Below are positions 1 through 6,538 of a stretch of DNA of 14,601 nt, piece by piece. A program made the translations under genes and the position numbers. The notes under the pieces were generated by a model. The model saw nothing but the letters and a program-made list of their open reading frames with translations. It searched no databases and was not told the DNA's origin. Origin of the DNA: Candidatus Methanomethylophilaceae archaeon (lineage in GTDB: Archaea; Thermoplasmatota; Thermoplasmata; Methanomassiliicoccales; Methanomethylophilaceae); contig JAFPVN010000091.1 in NCBI GenBank assembly GCA_017395275.1, forward strand, positions 1-14,601, given 5' to 3'. Numbering within the stretch: the stretch's first letter is position 1; each line of letters starts with the position of its first letter.

Positions 1-521
1 GAAAGATCAACCTCTCCAACCAGGGGGTGTTCGACGAAGCGGCCGTGTTCGGGAAGGGCAGCACGCCCATGATCGTCGAGCGCCAGGGACTGAGGATGGC
101 CCTGGCCGTCGGCCACGACCTGTTCGTCTCAGATCTCATGGAATACTACGCCGAGAACGGTGCGGACATGGTCATATGCATCGCCGCGCTGCGCCCGGAG
201 CAGATCGACGGATTCCTCAAGGTCGCGCAGTCCACCGCCATAAGGTTCTCCATACCGATCATGTTCTGCAACATGACCGGTCCCGACTGCGGTAAGGAGC
301 TCGGAGGAAGGAGCGCCTACATCGACCAGAACGGCGAGATCGTCGAGAACTGCACCGCCGGAAGCGACGTCAGGGAGATCAGGATCGACGTGGAGGCGCT
401 CAACTCCAACACCGCTTCGCGCGTCATACCCCCGAAGATGCAGTTCGACGGACTGGACCGCGTCGACATCAAGAAGGTGGACGCGGACCCCAACGGACCG
501 TTCTGCCCGTTCTCCGGATGA
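1..521 (+). CDS. Carbon-nitrogen hydrolase (nitrilase superfamily) protein, 3' part only, catalytic Cys replaced by Gly
   Basis: The gene enters from the left edge; the reading frame is already open at base 3, so the true start lies outside. The visible 172 residues match the second half of a nitrilase fold, closest in style to the glutaminase domain of NAD synthetases. They begin K-I-N-L and continue G-V-F-D-E, the usual segment holding the catalytic Lys (K, codon 3-5). The strand that normally carries the nucleophile (I-C-[YE]-D) reads A-V-G-H-D-L, with Gly at codon 111-113. A family-typical 'GADMVICIAA' helix/strand and a late strand ending D-Q-N-G-E-I-V follow. Nitrilases use a Glu-Lys-Cys triad to cleave amides or nitriles; without Cys this copy should not do that chemistry. 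The catalytic Glu would lie outside the window. It is followed after 4 bases by a Sel1-repeat gene, probably in the same transcript. Family is fairly sure; substrate and role are unknown. Confidence 0.85.
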   Translation, partial: KINLSNQGVFDEAAVFGKGSTPMIVERQGLRMALAVGHDLFVSDLMEYYAENGADMVICIAALRPEQIDGFLKVAQSTAIRFSIPIMFCNMTGPDCGKELGGRSAYIDQNGEIVENCTAGSDVREIRIDVEALNSNTASRVIPPKMQFDGLDRVDIKKVDADPNGPFCPFSG

Positions 522-525
522 TCCC

Positions 526-1470
526 ATGTTCGCACCCAACAAGGGACAGGAGCTCTTCGCCGAGGGGCTCGCCTACGAGACCGGCGACGGCAGGGAGGCC
601 GACCCGAAGAAGGCCGCGGAGCTCTATTCCCAGGCCGCGGACCTGGACTTCGTCCCGGCCATGAACCGCCTGGCGGAGATGTACATGAGCGCCACCGGCG
701 TAGAGAGGGACCATCAGAAGGGCAGGGAGCTCTTCCAGAGGGCCTCCGACCTCGGGGATGCCGAAGGCACGTTCAACCTCGGCATGATCTACTGGGGCGG
801 ATACGGCGTCGAGAAGGATCCCGACTACGCCCTCAGGCTGTTCGTCCACGCGGCGGAGAAGGGACACGTCGGCGCCATGGTGGAGATCGGCATGATGCAC
901 TTCTACGGGGACGGCATCGAGCAGGACATCCATCAGGGTGTGCGCTGGTTCGCCATGGCCGCCGAGAAGGGCGACATGGGTTCCCAGTTCAAGATCGGAT
1001 ACCTCTACGAGGAGGGCATGGACTTCGAGAAGGACCTCCGCGCGGCGTTCAGCTGGTACATGAAGGCGGCGCAGCAGGGTCTCCCTGAGGCGCTGTTCAA
1101 GGTCGCGGCGTTCTACCACGACGGGCTCGGTGTGGAGAAGGACGACAGAAAGGCGCTGGAATGGTACACCCGCGCCGCAGAGGCGGAGCTTCCCCCCGCG
1201 CTGTTCAACCTCGCCACGATGTACTACCTCGGCGAGGGGACGGAGGTGGACATGGAGAAGGCCTTCCAATACTACCTCAGGGCGGCGGAGCTCAACGACG
1301 CCGATGCGCAGTTCCGCGTCGGGAAGATGTACTTCGACGGGCAGGGCACCAAGAAGGACGAGGAGAAGAGCCTCGCGTGGATGAGAGTCTCGGCGAGCAA
1401 CGGCAACAAGTTCGCCGAGGAGATCGTCAGGCAGTACGACGAGATCAAGTCCCGCCTGAACTCCCAGTAA
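526..1470 (+). CDS. Sel1-repeat (TPR-like) protein, about eight tandem repeats
   Basis: A 314-residue protein built almost wholly of Sel1-like repeats with a 36-residue period. The units begin near residues 10 (degenerate), 45, 81, 117, 153, 189, 225 and 261 (last one incomplete). Each carries the pattern A-x-x-x-L/I-G-x-M/L-Y ... G-x-G-V-x-x-D ... A-x-x-W/L-F/Y-x-x-A-A-E-x-G. Such repeats fold into right-handed helical solenoids that bind other proteins; there is no catalytic motif. I see no signal peptide or membrane segment, so it is probably cytosolic. The ATG lies 4 bases after the stop of the nitrilase-like gene, with the SD-like GGATGATC overlapping that stop, which points to coupled translation. 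An adaptor or scaffold role is likely, and the partner may be the upstream protein. Family certain, function not known. Confidence 0.93.
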   Translation: MFAPNKGQELFAEGLAYETGDGREADPKKAAELYSQAADLDFVPAMNRLAEMYMSATGVERDHQKGRELFQRASDLGDAEGTFNLGMIYWGGYGVEKDPDYALRLFVHAAEKGHVGAMVEIGMMHFYGDGIEQDIHQGVRWFAMAAEKGDMGSQFKIGYLYEEGMDFEKDLRAAFSWYMKAAQQGLPEALFKVAAFYHDGLGVEKDDRKALEWYTRAAEAELPPALFNLATMYYLGEGTEVDMEKAFQYYLRAAELNDADAQFRVGKMYFDGQGTKKDEEKSLAWMRVSASNGNKFAEEIVRQYDEIKSRLNSQ

Positions 1471-1513
1471 AGATGTCTGGCACATGTTACTCCGTCCGTC
1501 ATCGTCCTAACAA

Positions 1514-1540
1514 TTATAACACTTATAACATTTATAACAT
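1514..1540. repeat. Three tandem copies of a 9-bp AT-rich unit upstream of a TATA box
   Basis: The unit TTATAACAY occurs at 1514-1522, 1523-1531 and 1532-1540 without spacers. Only the last base varies (C, T, T). The array lies directly upstream of the putative TATA box at 1551-1558, where an archaeal activator would bind. It could equally be simple AT-rich spacer DNA in a GC-rich genome. Confidence 0.7.
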
Positions 1541-1550
1541 TAGTAGATTG

Positions 1551-1558
1551 AAATATAT
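1551..1558 (+). promoter_or_regulatory. Putative TATA box for the small gene at 1589
   Basis: AAATATAT lies 31-38 bases before the ATG at 1589. Archaeal transcription starts about 25-27 bases after the box centre, which predicts a leader of roughly ten bases. It is the clearest TATA-like element in the 1471-1588 gap, although the 9-bp repeats just upstream also contain TTATAA. Confidence 0.55.
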
Positions 1559-1588
1559 CCTCGTCATATCATACCCCGGGGAAACACA

Positions 1589-1885
1589 ATGGATAGGACC
1601 ACCGATTCATTCAGCAGATACCTCGTGATGTATGGTCCCGATGAGGATGGCACCGGGATCAAGGGCATCAGGTCCGACGCTCCGCAGGAGGCGATAGACG
1701 CGTTCCTGGAGTGGTACCGCTGCGAGAACAGGTACGAGAACGGACGCAAGCTCGCCCTCTCCAAGAAGAGGATCAAATCCCTTATCGTGGACGTCGGGGA
1801 GGAGGAAAACACTCCCCCGTCCGCACCCCTCGCATGTGCGCATGCACAACCCATTAAAAGGGGGATGCCTATTCTTTCGCAGTGA
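1589..1885 (+). CDS. Small hypothetical protein, 98 residues
   Basis: I do not recognise this protein. It has 98 residues with no Cys pair, membrane segment or nucleotide-binding motif. Residues 1-72 look like ordinary coding sequence: an acidic N-terminal half, then a helical A-I-D-A-F-L-E-W-Y-R segment and a basic stretch (S-K-K-R-I-K). The last ~25 residues are Pro/Ala/His-rich and low in character, and they run through the putative fhs promoter (TATA-like element near 1853-1859). Its stop is 4 bases before the fhs ATG. It has its own TATA box at a suitable distance from the ATG. Either the gene really extends into the fhs promoter, or its natural end was lost and translation now reads through to the next stop. 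Existence as a gene is moderately supported; function unknown. Confidence 0.55.
   Translation: MDRTTDSFSRYLVMYGPDEDGTGIKGIRSDAPQEAIDAFLEWYRCENRYENGRKLALSKKRIKSLIVDVGEEENTPPSAPLACAHAQPIKRGMPILSQ
1853..1859 (+). promoter_or_regulatory. Putative TATA box of fhs
   Basis: ATTAAAA sits 31-37 bases before the ATG at 1890, the spacing expected for a near-leaderless archaeal transcript. Just upstream, TGTGC-GCAT-GCACA (1835-1848) is a perfect 5-bp-arm dyad that could be an operator, but arms this short can arise by chance. Both elements lie inside the 3' end of the preceding small gene. Confidence 0.5.
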
Positions 1886-1889
1886 CTCC

Positions 1890-3569
1890 ATGAAGAACGA
1901 TTTAGAGATCGCAAGAGAAGCCAAAGTCAAGCCTATTGAAGAGATCGCTGCCAGCATCGGCATCGAGAAGGATGACCTCTACCCCTACGGGAAGTACGTG
2001 GCGAAGGTCCCCGTCGACGCCCTGCAGAAGAAGTACGACAAGGGCAAGAAGTCCAAGCTCGTGCTGGTCACCGCGATCACCGCCACTCCCGCGGGAGAGG
2101 GGAAGACCGTCACCACCATCGGACTCATCCAGGGTCTGAAGAAGATCGGGAAGAACGTCGTCGGAGCCCTCAGGGAACCCTCGCTCGGCCCCACCTTCGG
2201 GATCAAGGGAGGAGCGACCGGAGGAGGCTACTCCCAGGTCTACCCCATGTGGGACATCGATCTCCACTTCACCGGGGACATCCACGCCGTAGCGGCGGCG
2301 CACAACCTCCTTTCCGCGCTGGTCGAGAACCACATCGCAAGGGGCAACGAGCTCAACCTCGATCCTTCGCAGATCACGCTCAAGAAGACCATGGACATGA
2401 ACTGCCGCGAGCTCCGCAACATCGTCGTCGGACTCGGGGACACCAAGCTGTCCGGGGGAGTCACCCACCAGAGCGGATTCCTGATCACGTCCGCGTCCGA
2501 GGTCTCCGCCATCCTCGCCCTGTCCTCCGACAGGAAGGACCTCCGCGAGAGGCTCGGAAGGATCGTCGTCGGATACACCTACGACGGGAAGGCCGTCACC
2601 GCCAAGGACATCGGCGCGGTCGGTTCCATGATGGTCATCCTGAAGGACGCCATCAACCCCAACCTCGTCCAGACCCTCGAGGGAGTGCCCGTCTTCATCC
2701 ACGGATTCCCCTTCGCCAACATCGCACACGGTGCGAACAGCATCATCGCCACCAGGGCCGCGATGAGCCTCTCCGACATCACCGTCACCGAGGCGGGATT
2801 CGCCGCCGACCTCGGAGCGGAGAAGTTCATGGACATCGTCTGCAGGCAGTCCGGGTTCTCACCCGACGCCGTGGTCATCGTCGCATCCGTCCGCGCCCTC
2901 ATGATGCACGGAGGAGCCGTCCTCAAGGACGAGTCCACCATGACCCTCGAGGCCCTCGAGAAGGGATTCAGCAACCTCGACAAGCACATCGCCAACGTGC
3001 AGCAGTACGGAGTTCCCGCCGTCGTCGCCATCAACCGCTTCGCCAACGACTCCGAGGAGTCCCTCAACCTCATCAGGGACCACTGCAAGAAGCTCGGCGT
3101 GAAGGTCGCCATGTCCGATGTCTTCGCCAAGGGCGGAGAGGGAGGTATCGAGCTGGCCAACACTGTCGTCGAGATCCTCGAGACCGAGAAGCCCAACTAC
3201 AAGCCCATCTACGAGCTGAACACCTCGGTCGCCGAGAAGATCAAGACTATCGCCACCAAAATCTACGGCGCGTCTGGAGTCAACTTCTCCGCCGCGGCGA
3301 AGAAGGCGATCGAGAACTTCGAGGCCAACGGACTGGGCAACCTCCCGGTCTGCATCGCGAAGACCCAGGCATCCATCAGCGACAACCCCAAGCTCAAGGG
3401 AGCGCCCACCGGATGGGAGCTCAACGTCAGGGAGGCCTACGTCTCCGGCGGAGCCGTATTCATCGTCGCCGTATGCGGCGAGATGATGCTCATGCCCGGA
3501 CTCGCAAAGGTTCCCGCGGCGATGGGGATCGACATCGACGATGACGGAAAGATCATCGGTCTGAAGTGA
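1890..3569 (+). CDS. fhs: Formate-tetrahydrofolate ligase (10-formyl-THF synthetase)
   Basis: Joins formate to tetrahydrofolate at the cost of ATP, giving 10-formyl-THF for purine synthesis and other one-carbon transfers in the cytosol. The protein is 559 residues, the usual length of the homotetrameric bacterial enzyme. The P-loop T-P-A-G-E-G-K-T is at residues 66-73. The family block R-E-P-S-L-G-P-T-F-G-I-K-G-G-A-T-G-G-G is at about 95-113, and the characteristic M-P-G-L-x-K-V-P-A-A is near the C-terminus. An upstream in-frame GTG at 1836 was not used: the extra 18 residues are unlike the family and cross the promoter. The gene appears monocistronic, with its own TATA box and a strong terminator. 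Fhs is common in bacteria and patchy in archaea, so an old transfer from bacteria is a reasonable inference; codon use looks like its neighbours. Confidence 0.97.
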   Translation: MKNDLEIAREAKVKPIEEIAASIGIEKDDLYPYGKYVAKVPVDALQKKYDKGKKSKLVLVTAITATPAGEGKTVTTIGLIQGLKKIGKNVVGALREPSLGPTFGIKGGATGGGYSQVYPMWDIDLHFTGDIHAVAAAHNLLSALVENHIARGNELNLDPSQITLKKTMDMNCRELRNIVVGLGDTKLSGGVTHQSGFLITSASEVSAILALSSDRKDLRERLGRIVVGYTYDGKAVTAKDIGAVGSMMVILKDAINPNLVQTLEGVPVFIHGFPFANIAHGANSIIATRAAMSLSDITVTEAGFAADLGAEKFMDIVCRQSGFSPDAVVIVASVRALMMHGGAVLKDESTMTLEALEKGFSNLDKHIANVQQYGVPAVVAINRFANDSEESLNLIRDHCKKLGVKVAMSDVFAKGGEGGIELANTVVEILETEKPNYKPIYELNTSVAEKIKTIATKIYGASGVNFSAAAKKAIENFEANGLGNLPVCIAKTQASISDNPKLKGAPTGWELNVREAYVSGGAVFIVAVCGEMMLMPGLAKVPAAMGIDIDDDGKIIGLK

Positions 3570-3576
3570 AACACAA

Positions 3577-3606
3577 GCGGGGGGAATCCCCCGCATTCAG
3601 TTTTTT
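3577..3606 (+). terminator. Stem-loop plus T-tract after fhs
   Basis: GCGGGGG (3577-3583) pairs with CCCCCGC (3588-3594) around a 4-base loop, followed by six T at 3601-3606. It begins 8 bases after the fhs stop. Four A follow the T-run, so the same region may also end transcription of the minus-strand ferredoxin gene, which stops at 3622. Archaea terminate mainly at T-runs, so the T-tract may matter more than the hairpin. Confidence 0.8.
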
Positions 3607-3621
3607 AAAATGATTTGAGGC

Positions 3622-4248
3622 TCAGAGCCTCTTGAAGCTGTCCCCGGACGTCTTGCACAGGGGACAGACGATCTCGCCCTTCCCGCTGTGCTCGAAGATG
3701 GTCCCGCAGTATCCGCACTTGTAGTACGGGGTGCTCAGCTCCCTGCGGTCCCCGGGCTCGTTGCAGGGTATGGCGTCCAGGATCTCCCTGGCGGTACCCC
3801 TCGGGAAGCTCTCCGGTCCGTCCTCTATGAGATCGACGAGCAGGTTCTGCGCGTTGGCGCTCTGGGGCAGCATGTATCCCGACTCGCGGAACACGTCCTC
3901 GGCCATTATGCGGCTGGACATCTCCACCGCCTTCATCAGGCGGTACAGCCCGTCCTTATCGGCGGACGCGGCTATCTTCCTGGCCAAGATCTCCTGCTGG
4001 CACTTGCTCTTCGACAGCCTGTCCTCGGCCGCAAGGACGGACTCTTCGTGCTTCTGCTGCACGGGGTATTCGAGAGGCACCATGCTTATGGCAGACGACG
4101 GGCATGCGCCCGCGCACATTCCGCATCCGGTGCATTTCTTCACGTCGATAACGCTGTCCTCGGTGTCGGTGGCGCCGGTGGGACAGACGTAGAGGCAGAT
4201 GCAGTCCTTGGTGCACAGCCTTAGATTCCTTACCGCTACCGTCCTCAT
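3622..4248 (-). CDS. Ferredoxin-type 4Fe-4S protein with C-terminal rubredoxin-like domain
   Basis: A 208-residue electron carrier with two metal modules. The N-terminus has two Cys clusters: C12-x3-C16-x-C18-x3-C22-P and the canonical C39-x2-C42-x2-C45-x3-C49-P. These should bind iron-sulfur clusters; the first has an unusual C-x3-C-x-C spacing. A mostly helical middle (about 60-170) follows, with no recognised motif. The end (C178-x2-C181 ... C195-x2-C198) is a rubredoxin-like single-iron or zinc site. The ATG overlaps the stop of the upstream rubrerythrin-like gene (ATGA, shared 4 bases), with a good SD (GGAGG, minus strand, 4256-4260), so the two are translationally coupled. A longer frame reaching 4443 was rejected because it only runs through that gene. 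Likely role: passing electrons to the partner protein, perhaps in handling oxygen or peroxide. The biochemical partner is inferred. Confidence 0.85.
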   Translation of the reverse strand: MRTVAVRNLRLCTKDCICLYVCPTGATDTEDSVIDVKKCTGCGMCAGACPSSAISMVPLEYPVQQKHEESVLAAEDRLSKSKCQQEILARKIAASADKDGLYRLMKAVEMSSRIMAEDVFRESGYMLPQSANAQNLLVDLIEDGPESFPRGTAREILDAIPCNEPGDRRELSTPYYKCGYCGTIFEHSGKGEIVCPLCKTSGDSFKRL

Positions 4249-4877
4249 GCCCTCGCCTCCATCCTCTGGAACTTCCAGTCGGGGACCTTGCACACGGGGC
4301 ATACCGCCGGGGGCCTGTCGCCGACGTAGACGAAGCCGCACATGGTGCACACCCATATCTGGGTGTCCTTCAGCATCTCCTCGCCCTCCTCCAGGTATCT
4401 CCCCACCAGGGAATCCAGCATCCTGGTGACCTTCTCGCCCCACACCTTGATGCGAAGCGCTCCCCTGTCAGCTGCCGCGGATGCCTTGGCCTCGACGTTG
4501 GGATAGTTGGTCTCCAGATCGGTCATGAGCATCTCCGCGATGTCCTCGATGCCATCCCTGTCGGACGGCGGACAGATGGCCGAGAAGTAATCGGACAGTT
4601 CCCTGAACTTCTCCATCTCCCTGAACTTGTACTGCTTCTCGCATCCCTTGGCGAGGTTGGAGCACAGCGCAGCCAGCTGCGCCACAGTGAGGTTCTCCAT
4701 CTCGTCGAAGTCCTCCTCTATGACCACAGTCTTCTTCGTCTCCTCCCCGACGGGGACGAAGTCCCTCTTCAGGGCCCCGCAGAGGGGGCATTTCCAATCG
4801 TCCGGAAGCTGGTCGAAGGGTACCTTCTCCTTCTCCTCGTCGTAGATGTGTCCGCAGATGGTGCATCTGTATCTCAT
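4245..4877 (-). CDS. Rubredoxin / rubrerythrin-like / rubredoxin three-part protein
   Basis: 210 residues. An N-terminal rubredoxin domain (C5-x2-C8 ... C30-x2-C33) is joined to a helical middle (about 60-170) and a C-terminal rubrerythrin-type rubredoxin domain (C177-x2-C180 ... C193-x2-C196). The overall plan recalls rubrerythrins and 'reverse' rubrerythrins, peroxide reductases of anaerobes in which rubredoxin iron feeds electrons to a diiron site. The middle contains no histidine at all, and I cannot find the E-x-x-H pairs that bind the diiron centre, so peroxidase activity is doubtful. C-P-L-C-G and C-P-V-C-K knuckles support metal binding at both ends. It is the first gene of a two-gene operon with the ferredoxin protein, and it is divergent from the Hsp70-like gene. 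Domain family good; activity uncertain; a redox sensor or carrier is a fair alternative. Confidence 0.83.
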   Translation of the reverse strand: MRYRCTICGHIYDEEKEKVPFDQLPDDWKCPLCGALKRDFVPVGEETKKTVVIEEDFDEMENLTVAQLAALCSNLAKGCEKQYKFREMEKFRELSDYFSAICPPSDRDGIEDIAEMLMTDLETNYPNVEAKASAAADRGALRIKVWGEKVTRMLDSLVGRYLEEGEEMLKDTQIWVCTMCGFVYVGDRPPAVCPVCKVPDWKFQRMEARA

Positions 4878-4930
4878 GTGATCACGTCCCCGCTAGCGCC
4901 GCAGGTCACGACACGGATTGGACGGTGGGG

Positions 4931-4937
4931 TAATAAG
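4931..4937 (-). promoter_or_regulatory. Possible TATA-like element for the rubrerythrin-like operon
   Basis: On the minus strand this reads CTTATTA, about 55-60 bases before the ATG at 4877. That would give a leader of some 30 bases. GTGATC just before the ATG could act as a Shine-Dalgarno match. The element is weak and no better candidate is evident. The palindrome GTGATCAC (4878-4885) abuts the start codon. Confidence 0.35.
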
Positions 4938-4950
4938 CGTTATGTGGAGC

Positions 4951-4988
4951 GTTCCGTTTAACGGAACTTCAGTTCGGTTCTGGGGAAC
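4951..4988. promoter_or_regulatory. Twin 17-bp dyads (operator-like), GTTC-N9-GAAC, 21 bp apart
   Basis: Site 1, GTTCCGTTTAACGGAAC (4951-4967), is a perfect inverted repeat with 8-bp arms around a central T. Site 2, GTTCGGTTCTGGGGAAC (4972-4988), keeps the outer GTTC/GAAC and agrees with site 1 at 12 of 17 positions; its arms extend to AGTTC/GAACT. Starts are 21 bp apart, two helical turns, so two dimers would bind the same DNA face. The pair ends immediately upstream of the TATA box of the Hsp70-like gene. A helix-turn-helix dimer is the natural reader. Activator or repressor cannot be decided from position alone, and the divergent redox operon may share the control. Confidence 0.72.
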
Positions 4989-4989
4989 T

Positions 4990-4998
4990 TTTTTATAT
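4990..4998 (+). promoter_or_regulatory. TATA box of the Hsp70-like / Sel1 operon
   Basis: TTTTTATAT lies 26-34 bases before the ATG at 5024, predicting transcription start within a few bases of the start codon, so a leaderless or nearly leaderless message. The AT-rich block continues to about 5017. It directly abuts dyad 2, so a bound regulator would touch the TBP/TFB site. Confidence 0.7.
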
Positions 4999-5023
4999 CT
5001 TTTCCTATACATAATAAGCGGGG

Positions 5024-6538
5024 ATGCTATTGGATGACTCGCAGTTCTACGTAGGTGCCGACCTTGGTATGGTCAACTCCATACTGGCATATACGGATGC
5101 GAACGGCATAGTGTCCGTAAAGCGCTGGGACGACGGACAGACGAAGTTCCCGTCGGCCATCCTCATCACGCCCAGGGGGAAGTATGCGGGACAGGACATC
5201 TACCGCCGCATGAGGACGGAACCCCGCTACCATTACGAGAACTGCTTCAAGAGGATGATGGGCACAACCCACAAGGAGAGGATCTTCAACGTCGAGTACA
5301 CGCCCACCGAGATGGGGGCGATGATCCTCAAGAAGATGGTGTCCGCCTTCGAGGAGGACCACGGGGAGCGCGTGGAAAGGATTGTGCTGGCGGTCCCTTC
5401 GGACTTCGGGGGTGCGGAGAGGGAGGCCACTTACAAGGCGGCGTACCTCGCCGGGATCAGGGAGATCAAAATCCTCAACGAATCGGACGCCGCGGCCATC
5501 GCGTACTGCCACGACACCCCGGACTTCAGGGGGAACGTGGCCATCTACGACATGGGCGGAGGGACCTTCGACGTCACCGTCATATCCGTCAGCGACAACG
5601 GGTTCACGGTCAAGTCCAACGAGGGCAGCAAGTTCCTCGGCGGCAGGGACTGGGACCTGCATCTGGCATCCATCATACAGAAGAGGGTCGTGGACCTGTC
5701 CGGCATGAGGCCGCAGGACCTCGACAGGAACAGCGACCTCAGGAAGAGGATCCTCTCCGAGGCCGAGAAGATTAAGATAATATTGGACAACGTCGAGGAG
5801 GCCAGAGGGGTCATCGACGTAAACGGCATGCCCATAGAGTTCACAGTCACCAGGGAGGAGCTCAACAGGTCCACGGAAGCTTTGATAGACAAGACTCTGG
5901 ACATGATCAGGTCGGCCATATCCTGCGCCGGACTTACCGACAGGAGCCTCGACAGGATGGTGCTGGTCGGAGGGCAGTCCCTGACGCCCTACATATGGCA
6001 GAAGATCGAGGAGGCGTTCCCCTACGTGGAGCTGATGAGGTACGACCCCATCAACGCCGTGGCGAGGGGTGCCGCCCTATATGCCAGATCCTACTTCAAG
6101 ACCCATGACATCAAGCTGTCGTCCATCCTCAGCAAGACCTACGGCCTGAAGATGGGCATCGACGGTAAGGAGAGGATCTGCAACATCCTCTACAGGAACA
6201 TCCAGCTGCCGATCAAGAGGACGGTGGTCTGCAGGCCCAAGAGGGACGACCAGGAGAACCTGTCCATCGAGGTGTACGAGAACAAGTCAGACGCCTCCGT
6301 TCCGGACTCGGAGGTCAGCCACTCGAGGCTGGTCAACAGGTTCACCGTACCGCTGAAGGGGAAGATCGCCAGGGGAAGGACCAAGATCACCATCGACATG
6401 GAATCGGACTACGAGGGCATCGTTATGATCACCACGGTCTGCAACGGCATCACCGAGAAATGCGACCTAGGAAAGTACATCTACCTCACCGACGAGGAGT
6501 TCATCGAGTCGATGAGGAAGGTGGGGAGCGTACAATGA
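5024..6538 (+). CDS. Hsp70-family (DnaK-like) chaperone, short form without the helical lid
   Basis: 504 residues against about 600-640 for DnaK. The actin-like ATPase is intact in outline: phosphate-1 loop G-A-D-L-G-M-V-N-S (11-19), V-P-S-D-F linker strand (124-128), N-E-S-D-A-A-A-I-A-Y (152-161), phosphate-2 Y-D-M-G-G-G-T-F-D (175-183), G-G-R-D-W-D (206-211) and adenosine loop G-G-Q-S-L-T-P (316-322). Phosphate-1 differs from the usual D-L-G-T-T-N-S: both Thr are lost (Met16, Val17). The interdomain linker (about 362-368) is poorly conserved. About 135 residues of beta-type substrate-binding domain follow (L-P-I-K-R-T at 395-400), but the alpha lid is absent. No J-domain or GrpE gene is nearby. 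The Sel1 gene overlaps the stop by 3 bases. It is probably an ATP-dependent protein-binding factor distinct from the main DnaK. Family sure, role inferred. Confidence 0.93.
   Translation: MLLDDSQFYVGADLGMVNSILAYTDANGIVSVKRWDDGQTKFPSAILITPRGKYAGQDIYRRMRTEPRYHYENCFKRMMGTTHKERIFNVEYTPTEMGAMILKKMVSAFEEDHGERVERIVLAVPSDFGGAEREATYKAAYLAGIREIKILNESDAAAIAYCHDTPDFRGNVAIYDMGGGTFDVTVISVSDNGFTVKSNEGSKFLGGRDWDLHLASIIQKRVVDLSGMRPQDLDRNSDLRKRILSEAEKIKIILDNVEEARGVIDVNGMPIEFTVTREELNRSTEALIDKTLDMIRSAISCAGLTDRSLDRMVLVGGQSLTPYIWQKIEEAFPYVELMRYDPINAVARGAALYARSYFKTHDIKLSSILSKTYGLKMGIDGKERICNILYRNIQLPIKRTVVCRPKRDDQENLSIEVYENKSDASVPDSEVSHSRLVNRFTVPLKGKIARGRTKITIDMESDYEGIVMITTVCNGITEKCDLGKYIYLTDEEFIESMRKVGSVQ

Noticed and set aside
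469..1485. Long open frame on the minus strand opposite the first Sel1 gene
   Set aside because: It mirrors the GC-rich codon pattern of the plus-strand repeats, its protein is Val/Leu/Glu/His low-complexity, and it has no promoter or recognisable domain.
1836..1889. GTG start giving an 18-residue N-terminal extension of fhs
   Set aside because: The extension does not resemble the family, runs through the TATA-like box, and the ATG at 1890 gives the standard 559-residue length.
4931..5020. Direct repeat TAATAAGCG at 4931-4939 and 5012-5020
   Set aside because: Two 9-bp copies 81 bp apart with no mobile-element content between them; too short to call an attachment site or target duplication.
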